64,000 bases of DNA. Source: Rhizobium sullae. GTDB lineage: Bacteria; Pseudomonadota; Alphaproteobacteria; Rhizobiales; Rhizobiaceae. The notes beneath the pieces were generated by a model, which ran no database searches, was not told the origin of the DNA, and was given only the letters and a program-made list of their open reading frames with translations. Location: positions 187,765 to 251,764 of the forward strand of contig NZ_FWER01000001.1 of assembly GCF_900169785.1 (NCBI RefSeq), read 5' to 3'. Of this stretch, positions 28,814-37,541 are shown in pieces (positions within the stretch are counted from its first letter, which is position 1; the number at the start of each line of letters is the position of its first letter). The translations under genes and the position numbers were made by a program.

Positions 28814-29524
28814 ATGGCAACGCCCCTCGTCGTTTCCGAAGTTTCGAAGTGCTTCACCATGCATTTGCGAGATAACATCAAACTTCCGGTCGTCTCTGAC
28901 GTCGCCTTCTCCGTTGCCGCCGGCGAATGCGTCGTCCTCGGTGGTCCTTCGGGCATCGGCAAGAGTTCCCTGCTCAAGATGATTTATGGCAACTATGCCG
29001 TAGATACCGGACAGATCCTCGTCAGCCACATGGGCCGTGTCGTCGATCTCGCCGCTGCGGACCCGCGCACTGTCATCGATGTCCGCCGCCGTACTCTCGG
29101 CTATGTCAGTCAGTTCCTTCGCACCGTTCCGCGTGTTGCCGCCATCGATGTCGTTGCCGAACCGCTGCTTGCCCGCGGAGAGACCGCTGCCACCGCACGC
29201 GAAAAAGCGGCGGCCCTGCTTGAAAAGCTGAACCTTCCCCAAGCGCTATGGCGGCTGCCGCCTGCGACTTTCTCGGGTGGCGAGCAGCAGCGTGTCAACA
29301 TCGCTCGCGGTTTCATCACCGACCATACGGTCCTGCTGCTCGATGAGCCAACCGCTTCTCTCGACGCAAAAAATCGCGCCGTCGTGGTCGGCATGATCGC
29401 AGAGAAGAAAGAGGCGGGCGTAGCCCTTCTCGGCATATTCCATGATGAGGAAGTAAGAGAGGCGGTAGCCGACCGCATCCTCGACGTCCAGCAGTTTTCG
29501 CCGCGAAAGGCGCTTGCAGCATGA
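28814..29524 (+). CDS. phnL: C-P lyase system ATP-binding protein PhnL
   Basis: ABC-type ATPase, 236 aa, needed for phosphonate activation. Walker [16 protein letters not shown] near residue 41, signature [15 protein letters not shown] near 153, Walker [16 protein letters not shown] near 174 and [14 protein letters not shown] with the switch His. It follows phnK by 12 bases and overlaps the hexapeptide transferase gene by 4 (ATGA). Confidence 0.95.
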   Translation: MATPLVVSEVSKCFTMHLRDNIKLPVVSDVAFSVAAGECVVLGGPSGIGKSSLLKMIYGNYAVDTGQILVSHMGRVVDLAAADPRTVIDVRRRTLGYVSQFLRTVPRVAAIDVVAEPLLARGETAATAREKAAALLEKLNLPQALWRLPPATFSGGEQQRVNIARGFITDHTVLLLDEPTASLDAKNRAVVVGMIAEKKEAGVALLGIFHDEEVREAVADRILDVQQFSPRKALAA

Positions 29525-30138
29525 GCCGGAAGCTGGGCGACATGCCCTATATTCACGAGACCGCCTTTGTCAGCGATGCCACGCTTGGCCGTTATACGGA
29601 GATATCCGAACGCTGCCGGATCAGCGAAGTCGAATTCGGTGATTATTCCTACATCATGCAGGATGGCTCTATCTGGTGCGCGACCATCGGCAAGTTCGTA
29701 AATATTGCCGCCGCCGTCCGTATCAACGCGACCAACCATCCGACATGGCGCGCGACGTTGCATCACTTCACCTATCGCGCCGCAGACTATTGGCCGGATG
29801 CGAATATGGAGACGGATTTCTTCGAATGGCGACGCTCCAACCGCGTCGTCATCGGTCATGACGTATGGATCGGCCATGGGGCAACCATCTTGCCCGGCGT
29901 CACCGTCGGCAACGGTGCGGTGATCGGCGCAGGTGCCGTCGTCTCAAAGGACGTCGCGCCCTACACGATCGTCGGCGGCGTTCCCGCAAAGCTTATCCGC
30001 GAGCGTTTCTCCAGGGAAATCGGCGAGCGGATGGACAGACTTGCGTGGTGGGATTGGGAGCATTCGAAGCTGCGTTCAGCACTCGAGGATTTCCGGGCGC
30101 TTTCGGCGGAAGATTTCCTTAGCCGGCATAATAGCTAA
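29521..30138 (+). CDS. phosphonate-cluster hexapeptide-repeat acyltransferase
   Basis: Left-handed beta-helix transferase, 205 aa, of the type regularly found in phn operons. Hexapeptide turns: [37 protein letters not shown] and [20 protein letters not shown] near residues 115-155. The trailing [13 protein letters not shown] is typical of CatB/DapH-like acetyltransferases. In other bacteria PhnO, a GNAT enzyme, acetylates aminophosphonates; whether this unrelated fold does the same is not known. Last gene of the phnG unit. Confidence 0.88.
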   Translation: MSRKLGDMPYIHETAFVSDATLGRYTEISERCRISEVEFGDYSYIMQDGSIWCATIGKFVNIAAAVRINATNHPTWRATLHHFTYRAADYWPDANMETDFFEWRRSNRVVIGHDVWIGHGATILPGVTVGNGAVIGAGAVVSKDVAPYTIVGGVPAKLIRERFSREIGERMDRLAWWDWEHSKLRSALEDFRALSAEDFLSRHNS

Positions 30139-30159
30139 AGGCCTGTTCATAAGGCCGAT

Positions 30160-30188
30160 TGTCACAGCACTTACACAAAACTGACATT
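30160..30188 (+). promoter_or_regulatory. PHO box upstream of phnC
   Basis: Three 7-bp repeats TGTCACA, TTACACA and TGACATT, each four bases apart, give the 11-bp period of PhoB half-sites, about 63 bp before the phnC start. The phnCDE (phoCDET) operon of Sinorhizobium is known to be PhoB-controlled, which agrees. Confidence 0.82.
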
Positions 30189-30250
30189 GGAGTTTCATCG
30201 AGCCCGACTAATGCACTCCTGACGCAGGCCCTTAGAATGCGAGGTAGAGC

Positions 30251-31099
30251 ATGATGTTCGAACTGAAGGATGTCACCCGCCGTTTTGGTGCAAAGCTGGC
30301 CGTGGATTCCGTCACGCTCGACATGCCGCAGGGCCAGATGGTCGGCATCATCGGGCGCTCGGGCGCGGGGAAATCCACGCTGCTTCGCATGATCAACCGG
30401 CTGCAGGAGCCGACTTCCGGATCCATTCGTTTCGGCGGCGTCGAAGTCTCCGCCCTTCGTGGCGAGGCCTTGCGCAACTGGCAGCGCGATTGCGCGATGA
30501 TCTTTCAGCAGTTCAATCTCGTCCCGCGCCTCGACGTTCTGACCAATGTCATGCTCGGCCGCCTCAATCACCGCCCGACCATGCTGAGCCTCCTCAACAT
30601 CTTTAGCCGCGACGAGCGCATTCATGCGATTGCGGCCCTAGAACGCCTCGGCATCGAGCAGACGGCGCTGCAGACCGCCGGCACGCTTTCCGGCGGCCAG
30701 CAGCAGCGGGTGGCGATCGCGCGCGCCCTGATGCAGAACCCGAAGATGGTGCTCGCCGACGAGCCGATCGCCTCGCTCGATCCGCTGAACGCCAAGATCG
30801 TCATGGATGCGCTGCGCGACATCAACGAGCGCGAGGGCATCACCGTCATCACCAACCTGCATACGCTCGATACGGCACGCAATTATTGCGAGCGCATCGT
30901 CGGCATGGCCGCTGGCCGCGTCGTTTTCGACGGCAAGCCTTCAGAGCTGACAGCGGCTGCGGTCAAGGAAATCTACGGCACCGACAAGGATGGCGCCGGC
31001 ATCGACGAGACCATGACGTCCACCTCGATCAAAATTCCCGCGCCAGCCGCGGTTCAAGCATCCGCCGGCCTGCAACCGGTTGCCCTGGCAGGCCTCTGA
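30251..31099 (+). CDS. phnC: phosphonate ABC transporter ATP-binding protein
   Basis: PhnC, 282 aa, ATPase of the phosphonate/phosphate importer PhnCDE. Walker [19 protein letters not shown] near residue 33, [20 protein letters not shown] near 90 (Q-loop), signature [16 protein letters not shown] near 145 and Walker [20 protein letters not shown] near 166. A C-terminal Pro/Ala tail of about 25 residues is extra. Start choice MMFELKD versus MFELKD is open by one codon. Confidence 0.95.
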   Translation: MMFELKDVTRRFGAKLAVDSVTLDMPQGQMVGIIGRSGAGKSTLLRMINRLQEPTSGSIRFGGVEVSALRGEALRNWQRDCAMIFQQFNLVPRLDVLTNVMLGRLNHRPTMLSLLNIFSRDERIHAIAALERLGIEQTALQTAGTLSGGQQQRVAIARALMQNPKMVLADEPIASLDPLNAKIVMDALRDINEREGITVITNLHTLDTARNYCERIVGMAAGRVVFDGKPSELTAAAVKEIYGTDKDGAGIDETMTSTSIKIPAPAAVQASAGLQPVALAGL

Positions 31100-31189
31100 G
31101 GGAGACGGCCGTGATCGATTGCCTGCCTCAAGGGCACACTTCTTCGTAACAGCAAGACCACCGGGGAACCGGTTAATCAGGAGAGACCC

Positions 31190-32098
31190 ATGTTGAAGAA
31201 AGCACTCTTTGCCGCGACAGCGCTTCTGGCGCTTGCCGGCGCTGCCGCCGCCGAAGACCTCAAGGAGTTCCGCGTCGGTATTCTCGGCGGCGAAAACGAA
31301 GCTGACCGCCTGCGCAACTACCAGTGCATGGTCGACAAGCTGCCATCCGTTCTCGGCGTGGAAAAGGTTTCACTGTTCCCGGCCGCCGATTATGACGGCG
31401 TCATCCAGGGCTTGCTCGGCGGCACGCTTGACTATGCCGAACTCGGCGCATCCGGCTATGCCAAGATCTACCTTGCAAACTCGAAGGCTGTGGAGCCGAT
31501 CCTGACCACGGTTCAGACCGACGGCTCCATGGGCTACTACTCGATCATGGTTGCCCGCAAGGATTCGGGCATGACGAAGGTCACCGACATCAAGGGCAAG
31601 AAGCTCGGCTTCGCCGATCCGGACTCCACTTCCGGCTACCTCATCCCCACGGTCACCCTGCCGGAAGCCCTCGGCGGCAAGCCCGTCAAGGAACTCGTGG
31701 CTTCGACGGGCTTCGGCGGCGGCCATGAGAACCTCGTTCTCGAAGTGCTGAAGGGCACCTTCGATGCCGGTACGACCTTCGGCTCCGGCATCGGCGATTT
31801 CAAGGACGGCTACACCTCCGGCAATCTTCGCAAGATGGTCGACAAGGGGGTCCTCAACATGGACGATCTGGTCGAACTCTGGAAGTCTCCGCTGATCCCG
31901 AACGGCCCGGTCGTTGTCCGCACTTCCATGAACGACGATATGAAAGCCAAGTTCAAGAAGTTCATGATGGACCTGCCGACGAGCGACGCTGCATGCTTCT
32001 CGGCTATTCAGGGCGGTGACTTCAAGGGCTTCGCTGAAGTCAATGCGGACTTCTACAAGCCGATCATCGACGCCCGCAAGGCCACGATCGGCGGCTGA
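31190..32098 (+). CDS. phnD: phosphonate ABC transporter substrate-binding protein
   Basis: Periplasmic PhnD, 302 aa. Signal peptide MLKKALFAATALLALAGAAA, cleavage near AAA-ED. Family stretches: FRVGILGGENEADRLRNYQC near 26, YDGVIQGLLGGTLDYAELG near 68, DSTSGYLIPTVTLPEALGG near 145. A good ribosome binding site (AGGAG) precedes the ATG. A stable hairpin follows at 32116. Confidence 0.95.
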   Translation: MLKKALFAATALLALAGAAAAEDLKEFRVGILGGENEADRLRNYQCMVDKLPSVLGVEKVSLFPAADYDGVIQGLLGGTLDYAELGASGYAKIYLANSKAVEPILTTVQTDGSMGYYSIMVARKDSGMTKVTDIKGKKLGFADPDSTSGYLIPTVTLPEALGGKPVKELVASTGFGGGHENLVLEVLKGTFDAGTTFGSGIGDFKDGYTSGNLRKMVDKGVLNMDDLVELWKSPLIPNGPVVVRTSMNDDMKAKFKKFMMDLPTSDAACFSAIQGGDFKGFAEVNADFYKPIIDARKATIGG

Positions 32099-32115
32099 TC
32101 GCCCACAATTACGAC

Positions 32116-32150
32116 AGCGCCGCCGACGGGATGCCGCCGGCGGCGCTTTC
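32116..32150 (+). promoter_or_regulatory. 10-bp stem-loop between phnD and phnE1
   Basis: AGCGCCGCCG pairs exactly with CGGCGGCGCT across a 12-base loop and is followed by TTTC. It sits 17 bases after phnD. As with the hairpin after the BMP gene, it probably stabilises the binding-protein message or lowers expression of the permeases. The T run is too short for a full terminator. Confidence 0.7.
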
Positions 32151-32188
32151 ATGTTGAGTCCACCTCGTGTGCGGAAGGGGATAACGGG

Positions 32189-33151
32189 ATGACGTCCACC
32201 ACACTGCAGCCGTTTCTGAGCGAGACAGGGGCGCTTGTCGAACGCCATTGGCAGGAGCTCGCAGCTCGCCGCCGGCTTTATACCGTTTTCAGCCTCGCAA
32301 TCCTGATCCTCGCTCTGAGCGGGTCCCTCTGGTTCGCCAACGAGACCAACTCGGGGAAATTCCTGGATCGGCTGCCGCACCTTTTCGATTTCGTCGGCGA
32401 TCTCGTTCCGCGGGACGGCATGGAAATCTGGCGCGCCATGTTCGACCTCCCTTCGCCCTACTATGATGGCAGCCTCCAGTACGATTATCCGGACGGCCGG
32501 CACTACATCACCGGAAGTTTCTATATTCCGGAATATTTCTACAAGATGGCAGAGACGCTGAACATCGCGATCTTCTCTACTGTCATCGGCCTGTTTTTCG
32601 GCTTCATCCTGTCCTTCATCGCCGCGAAAAACATGACCCGCAATATCTGGATACGCGGCATGGCACGACGCTTCATGGAAATCCTCAGGGCTTTTCCCGA
32701 AGTTGTTCTCGCCGGCTTCTTCCTTGCAATCCTCTCTCTCGGCCCCCTTCCCGCTGTCATCGCGGTGTCGATCCATACGATCGGAGCACTTGGAAAGCTG
32801 TTTTTTGAGGTCATCGAAAATGCCGACATGAAGCCCGATGAGGGATTGAAGGCCGTGGGAGGCAACTGGATTGAGCGCGCATGGTTCGGCATGGTCCCGC
32901 AGGTGCTGCCGAACTTCATGAGTTATTTCCTGCTGCGCCTCGAAATCAATGTCCGAGCCTCCACCGTCATCGGTGCCGTCGGCGGCGGCGGCATCGGTGA
33001 GCAGTTGCGCCTGTCAATCAGCCGCGGACACGAGGCTAAGACCTTGGCGATCATCATATTGCTGCTGCTCACAGTCATCGCTGTCGACCAGTTCTCGGCC
33101 TGGCTGAGGCGCAAGCTGGTGGGCGACCATGCATTTCAGACCATTGGATAA
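32189..33151 (+). CDS. phnE: phosphonate ABC transporter permease PhnE1
   Basis: First PhnE permease, 320 aa. One N-terminal membrane helix (YTVFSLAILILALSGSLWF), a periplasmic stretch of about 70 residues, then the BPD-transport core with LNIAIFSTVIGLFFGFILSF near 125 and the EAA-type loop with FEVIENADMKPDEGLKAVGG near 205, then GAVGGGGIGEQLRLSI. It is followed 10 bases later by a second permease; the two probably form a heterodimer with PhnC. Confidence 0.94.
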   Translation: MTSTTLQPFLSETGALVERHWQELAARRRLYTVFSLAILILALSGSLWFANETNSGKFLDRLPHLFDFVGDLVPRDGMEIWRAMFDLPSPYYDGSLQYDYPDGRHYITGSFYIPEYFYKMAETLNIAIFSTVIGLFFGFILSFIAAKNMTRNIWIRGMARRFMEILRAFPEVVLAGFFLAILSLGPLPAVIAVSIHTIGALGKLFFEVIENADMKPDEGLKAVGGNWIERAWFGMVPQVLPNFMSYFLLRLEINVRASTVIGAVGGGGIGEQLRLSISRGHEAKTLAIIILLLLTVIAVDQFSAWLRRKLVGDHAFQTIG

Positions 33152-33161
33152 GGACCGCGCC

Positions 33162-34670
33162 ATGCCCTCCCTGAATGCCGCCGAAATGGAACGTATCGCC
33201 GCCGGGCATCCGGAAATCTTCAACCGCTCCGTCTGGCGGCGGTTTCAGGTTCCGCTCATCGTGGCCGCCCTCGTTCTCTACGTCCTTTATGCCTGGTGGT
33301 TTTTCGCAGTCGGAAAAGTATTCGGCGAGGCCAACTGGGGTATCGCCGGCAATTATCTGGCCGACTGGGTTTCTTACGAGATCCGTCCCGATATAGAGAT
33401 CAATCCCGACGGCAGCATGCGGATCACGTATTCGCGCTTCGATCCCATCGGCCCCAATCCGAACCCTGATTGGTTGGAGGCGAAACGCGAAATCGTTAGC
33501 CGCATAATCGAAGCTCCGACGACGGCACCCGCTACGACTGCGCCGTCCGCTCCATCCTCAAGCTTCAATTTCATGGCCGGCGCCTCGCAGCAGCAGGCAG
33601 CTCCCGCAGAGGCGGCCAGAACCGACGTACGCACGGAGGAAGTCGTCACCGAAGCGCTGGTCCACATGGGCGCGTCACGAACAGCGGAGATCCGCCCGAA
33701 CGAGGTTGTCCTGACACGCAACGACGAACGCGTGACCCTGACATTGGATACAACCGCGGAACGGGTGACCGCCCAAGGCAACCTTCCGGAATGGGCGGAG
33801 CAGCGCTCTCCAGGGGGGCGCGTGATCGCATACTTCGGCCTTTCCGGTTGGGCGGAGATCTCCTCCGACCGCGTGAGGGTCCACAAGCGCTTCCTGGGCT
33901 GGGCGAACTTCGTGTTCGACACCAATTCAGCTTTCTTCGGCAAGTCTGCCGGTGAAGTGGCCTCTCTGATCCTGTCGAGCGAACACCTCGATCCGCGGCA
34001 GAGCAATCTGTCGCTCGCCTGGAACGACTTCCTCTACAATCCCTCCTGGCAACATCTCGACGTGTGGACAAAACTGCTGCAGACGGTTGTCATGGCCTTT
34101 GTCGGCACGCTGTTTGCCATGCTCGTCGCCTTCCCACTATCCTTCATCGCCGCCAGGAACATTTTCCGCAACCGGCCGGCCAATCAGCTGACAAAGCGAT
34201 TCTTCGACTTTCTGCGCTCGGTGGATATGCTGATCTGGGCGCTGTTCTTTACCCGGGCGTTCGGACCTGGTCCTCTCGCTGGCATTTCAGCCATCTTCTT
34301 CACAGATACGGGAAGCCTTGGCAAACTTTACTCGGAAGCGCTCGAAAACATCGATGACAAGCAGCGCGAGGGCGTGAAATCGGTAGGGGCACATCCAGTT
34401 ACGGTGCAGCGATATGGTGTGGTACCGCAGGTGATGCCGATTTTTGCTTCTCAGGCGCTCTATTTCTGGGAGTCCAATACCCGTTCCGCCACCGTTATTG
34501 GTGCGGTCGGTGCCGGGGGCATCGGTCTGAAGCTCTGGGAGGCCATGCGCACCAATTCCGACTGGGAAAATGTCGCCTATATGGTCATCCTGATCCTGAT
34601 CGTCGTCTTCTTGTTCGATGCCGCATCAAACGCACTCCGCCAACGGCTGATGGGCACGAAAGCGCATTAA
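33162..34670 (+). CDS. phnE: phosphonate ABC transporter permease PhnE2, with large periplasmic insertion
   Basis: Second PhnE permease, 502 aa from the ATG at 33162 (AAGGA upstream). A membrane helix at about 32-48 (VPLIVAALVLYVLYAWWFF) is followed by some 250 hydrophilic residues before the permease core begins near residue 300 (LLQTVVMAFVGTLFAMLVAF). The insertion has an Ala/Thr/Pro/Gln linker (about 115-150) and then a beta-rich part (about 165-260). The core has the loop ALENIDDKQREGVKSVGAHP and GAVGAGGIGLKLWEAM. Ordinary PhnE proteins are about 260-330 residues. The extra domain may act in ligand handling outside the membrane. Confidence 0.92.
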   Translation: MPSLNAAEMERIAAGHPEIFNRSVWRRFQVPLIVAALVLYVLYAWWFFAVGKVFGEANWGIAGNYLADWVSYEIRPDIEINPDGSMRITYSRFDPIGPNPNPDWLEAKREIVSRIIEAPTTAPATTAPSAPSSSFNFMAGASQQQAAPAEAARTDVRTEEVVTEALVHMGASRTAEIRPNEVVLTRNDERVTLTLDTTAERVTAQGNLPEWAEQRSPGGRVIAYFGLSGWAEISSDRVRVHKRFLGWANFVFDTNSAFFGKSAGEVASLILSSEHLDPRQSNLSLAWNDFLYNPSWQHLDVWTKLLQTVVMAFVGTLFAMLVAFPLSFIAARNIFRNRPANQLTKRFFDFLRSVDMLIWALFFTRAFGPGPLAGISAIFFTDTGSLGKLYSEALENIDDKQREGVKSVGAHPVTVQRYGVVPQVMPIFASQALYFWESNTRSATVIGAVGAGGIGLKLWEAMRTNSDWENVAYMVILILIVVFLFDAASNALRQRLMGTKAH

Positions 34671-34799
34671 AAGTTGATGGGGCGGCAGCCTCATCATCAT
34701 TCTGTCACGGAAATCTTTTAGCCGGGAGCCTGCTTGCGGTCCGCGGCCAAATCACTGACATTGCGGCCCCTGCTTGAACATATTTTCAGGACAAGAACA

Positions 34800-35495
34800 T
34801 TGCGCTACGCCCTTTATTTTACGCCGCCAAAGGACGATCCTCTGACCGGCGCCGCCTCGATCTGGCTTGGGCGCGACGCATTTACGGGCGAAGCTTATCC
34901 GGCTCCCGAGGAAAATGGGATGCCGGCCGCAGAACAGTTCGAACTGACAGCCGATCCGCGCCGATACGGCTTTCATGCGACGATCAAGGCACCCTTCACT
35001 CTCGCCTCATCGGTCACCGAAAGGGACCTGATGGCAGTCGTCGAGGATTTCGCCGGCCGCACGCCGGCATTCGATATCCCGGAGCTTGTCCTCGGGCAGA
35101 TCGGCCGATTCTTTGCGCTGGTTCCTGGCTTTATGCATGCGCCGCTTCAGGATTTCGCGGTAAGCGTGGTAAAGTCCTTCGAGCCGTTTCGCGCAGCACT
35201 TTCCGAGGCCGATGTTACAAGGCGAAAGCCTGAACAACTGACGGAAAGCCAACGCTCCAACCTCATGCGCTGGGGCTATCCTTACGTGATGGAGGACTTC
35301 GGCTTTCACATGACCCTGACCGGCCAGGTGCCCGAAGAGCGCTCGGCACTGATGAAATCGATCCTGGAGAAGCGTTTTGCCGATTTCATCGGCCGGCCGC
35401 TTTCCATTTCTGGCCTCGCAGTCTTCATTGAAGAAGAGCGAGGCGCGCTGTTCAAGATTCATTCATGGCTGCCGCTTGCTGGCGCCAAACGCTGA
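34800..35495 (+). CDS. DUF1045 phosphonate-operon protein, 2H phosphoesterase superfamily
   Basis: Protein of 231 aa from a TTG at 34800 (AGGA eight bases upstream; family N-terminus LRYALYFTPPKDDPLT). The frame is open to another TTG at 34734. Two His-x-Thr motifs, YGFHATIKAPF near residue 60 and FGFHMTLTG near 167, are the catalytic pair of 2H phosphoesterases. Related phn-cluster proteins have been proposed to act as cyclic phosphodiesterases on 5-phosphoribosyl 1,2-cyclic phosphate, the PhnJ product, in place of PhnP; no phnP is seen in this window, which supports that idea by context. Confidence 0.88.
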   Translation: MRYALYFTPPKDDPLTGAASIWLGRDAFTGEAYPAPEENGMPAAEQFELTADPRRYGFHATIKAPFTLASSVTERDLMAVVEDFAGRTPAFDIPELVLGQIGRFFALVPGFMHAPLQDFAVSVVKSFEPFRAALSEADVTRRKPEQLTESQRSNLMRWGYPYVMEDFGFHMTLTGQVPEERSALMKSILEKRFADFIGRPLSISGLAVFIEEERGALFKIHSWLPLAGAKR

Positions 35496-35506
35496 GAGAT
35501 CGACAG

Positions 35507-36646
35507 ATGACCAAAGAGTTAGTCCTTTCCAACGCCCGCATCGTTCTTGAAGACGAGATCGTTGATGGCTCGCTTTTGATCCGCGACGGGAAAATTAATG
35601 ATATCTCGAAAGGCAATTCGGCAAATGGAGAGGATTTCGAGGGCGATTACCTGATCCCTGGTCTCGTCGAACTGCATACCGATCATCTCGAAGGCCACTA
35701 TTCGCCGCGTCCAGGCCTTCGCTGGCATAAGACGGCGGCCATTCAGGCCCATGACGCGCAGATCGTCACCTCCGGCATCACCACCGTCTTCGACTGCCTG
35801 CGCATGGGTGCGGACGAAGACGGCGGCTTTGAACATGGCGAAATGCGCGAGATGGCCGATGCCATCCAGAAGGCAGAGCGGGAAGGCCGGCTTCGAGCGG
35901 AACACCTGATCCACCTGCGCTGCGAGGTCTCGGCCGACAATGTGCTGGAGCATTTCGCGGATTTCGAGAACGATCCCTATGTCCGCCTCGTTTCGCTCAT
36001 GGACCACGCGCCGGGCCAGCGTCAGTTCCAGACGATGGATCAATACGTCTTCTATTATCAGAAGAAGCGCGGCCTTTCGGACGAGGAGTTCGCGCGCTTC
36101 ATCGAAAAGCGCCTCAACGAATCCGCCTGCAATTCGACGCCGCACCGCAACGCAATCGCCGAGGTCTGCAAGGCGCGTGGTATCACCGTTGCGAGCCACG
36201 ATGATGCGACGCTTGCCCATGTCGACGAGGCGATGGAGAACGGCGTGCGCCTTGCGGAGTTTCCGACGAGCTTCGATGCCGCCAAGGCATCGCATACGCA
36301 CGGCATGAGCGTGCTGATGGGCGCTCCCAACGTCGTGCGCGGCAAGTCCCACTCAGGCAATATCGCTGCTCGCGACCTTGCCGAACGTGGCGTGCTCGAC
36401 GTGCTTTCTTCCGACTATGTGCCGCTCAGCCTGCTCTACGCACCCTTCATTCTTGCCGACGAGCTAGAAACGATCTCATTGCCGAAGGCGATCGCGATGG
36501 TGACGGCGACGCCGGCACGTACCGTCAGCCTCAACGATCGCGGCAGAATCGAAACCGGCCTTCGCGCCGATCTTGTGCGCGTCTTCCGCGACGAAGGCGT
36601 ACCGGTGACCCGCTCCGTCTGGCGTGAAGGGCGCCGGGTCGCATGA
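35507..36646 (+). CDS. phnM: alpha-D-ribose 1-methylphosphonate 5-triphosphate diphosphatase
   Basis: PhnM, 379 aa, amidohydrolase-fold enzyme that removes diphosphate from the ribose 1-phosphonate triphosphate made by PhnI. Metal ligands begin with GLVELHTDHLEGHYSPRPG near residue 50; further blocks are TSGITTVFDCLRMG near 89, VASHDDATLAHVDEAMENG near 228 and VLSSDYVPLSLLYAP near 300 with the catalytic Asp. The ATG at 35507 is 11 bases after the DUF1045 gene. It overlaps phnN by 4 bases. Confidence 0.96.
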   Translation: MTKELVLSNARIVLEDEIVDGSLLIRDGKINDISKGNSANGEDFEGDYLIPGLVELHTDHLEGHYSPRPGLRWHKTAAIQAHDAQIVTSGITTVFDCLRMGADEDGGFEHGEMREMADAIQKAEREGRLRAEHLIHLRCEVSADNVLEHFADFENDPYVRLVSLMDHAPGQRQFQTMDQYVFYYQKKRGLSDEEFARFIEKRLNESACNSTPHRNAIAEVCKARGITVASHDDATLAHVDEAMENGVRLAEFPTSFDAAKASHTHGMSVLMGAPNVVRGKSHSGNIAARDLAERGVLDVLSSDYVPLSLLYAPFILADELETISLPKAIAMVTATPARTVSLNDRGRIETGLRADLVRVFRDEGVPVTRSVWREGRRVA

Positions 36647-37242
36647 TTCCGTCGCACGAACCGCACCTAGTACCTGGCACCGAGCGCGGTATCATGGTCG
36701 TTGTCGTCGGCCCAAGCGGCGCCGGCAAGGACACTCTGATGACTCTGGCGGCCAAGCATTTTGCCGGCCGTCCCGACGTGCACTTCGTTCGCCGCGTCAT
36801 CACGCGGGACAGCGATGCCGGCGGCGAAGACCATCTCGCCGTTTCCGAGGGAGGCTTCGTCTCGATGGAGCAATCCGGCAACTTCGCGGTATGGTGGGAA
36901 GCACATGGGCTGAAGTATGGCATTCCGGCAGAGGTTTCCGTCGCACTGGCGAAGGGGCACCTAGTGATCGCCAACGGCTCCCGTTCGGCTCTCCACCGTT
37001 TTCAGGCCGTTTTTCCCCGTCTCAAGGTCATCAACGTGACAGCGCGCCCGGAAGTGCTGGCCGGACGTCTCGAGGCTCGCGGCCGCGAGACCCACGAGGA
37101 CATCATGGCCCGCCTCGCTCGCGGCTCACTCACCGTGCGCGGCGACTACGACGTCACCGAGTTCGACAACAGCGGTTCGCTGGAAGAGGCCGAGCGCAAG
37201 ATCGTCGACACGCTCAACGGCTTCCTCGCTGAAATCGCTTAG
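36643..37242 (+). CDS. phnN: ribose 1,5-bisphosphate phosphokinase
   Basis: PhnN, 199 aa, guanylate-kinase-like enzyme phosphorylating ribose 1,5-bisphosphate to PRPP, the last step of phosphonate breakdown. P-loop VVGPSGAGKDTLMTLAAK near residue 22; DVHFVRRVITRDSDAGGEDH near 46 fits the nucleobase-type pocket; VINVTARPEVLAGRLEARGR near 127 holds the lid arginines. Begins at the phnM stop (ATGA). Last intact gene of the phosphonate region. Confidence 0.95.
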   Translation: MIPSHEPHLVPGTERGIMVVVVGPSGAGKDTLMTLAAKHFAGRPDVHFVRRVITRDSDAGGEDHLAVSEGGFVSMEQSGNFAVWWEAHGLKYGIPAEVSVALAKGHLVIANGSRSALHRFQAVFPRLKVINVTARPEVLAGRLEARGRETHEDIMARLARGSLTVRGDYDVTEFDNSGSLEEAERKIVDTLNGFLAEIA

Positions 37243-37258
37243 CCGGCTAGAGGAGCTC

Positions 37259-37502
37259 ATGACCATCGTAATCGTTCCCTACTTACGGTGCTGCACAGCT
37301 CTACAGTCTCACTTCTGAAAATGCTGTGCTCAGGGATCGCATTGCCTTGCGCGACTATCTGCGGACGTATTCCCAAAGGGCCGAAGCCTATGCGGCTCTC
37401 AAGCTTCGGCTCATGGATGAAGCCAATGGCGACTGGAGCTACTGCACCGGCGGCAAGTCGGCGTTCGTGCGTGAGACCGAACGGCTTGCTGGATTGGGTT
37501 AG
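37259..37502 (+). pseudogene. internally deleted GrpB/UPF0157 family gene
   Basis: A good ribosome binding site (GAGGAG) precedes ATG at 37259, whose first codons give MTIVIVPY, the typical N-terminus of GrpB-family proteins. The frame then runs to a stop near 37316. In another frame, from about 37290 to the stop at 37502, the sequence reads LTSENAVLRDRIALRDYLR, then AEAYAALKLRL and GGKSAFVRETERLAGLG, the family C-terminus. Thus both ends are present and some 90 codons of the middle are gone. GrpB proteins are nucleotidyltransferase-fold proteins of uncertain function. Confidence 0.75.
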
Positions 37503-37541
37503 TTGCAGCCGGCGGGCGGATTATAGTACCTGCGCTGGCAA

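Noticed and set aside
34690..34725. third PHO box before the DUF1045-phnM-phnN genes
   Set aside because: One TGTCACG unit is present, but no second unit at the 11-bp period; probably read through from phnE2.
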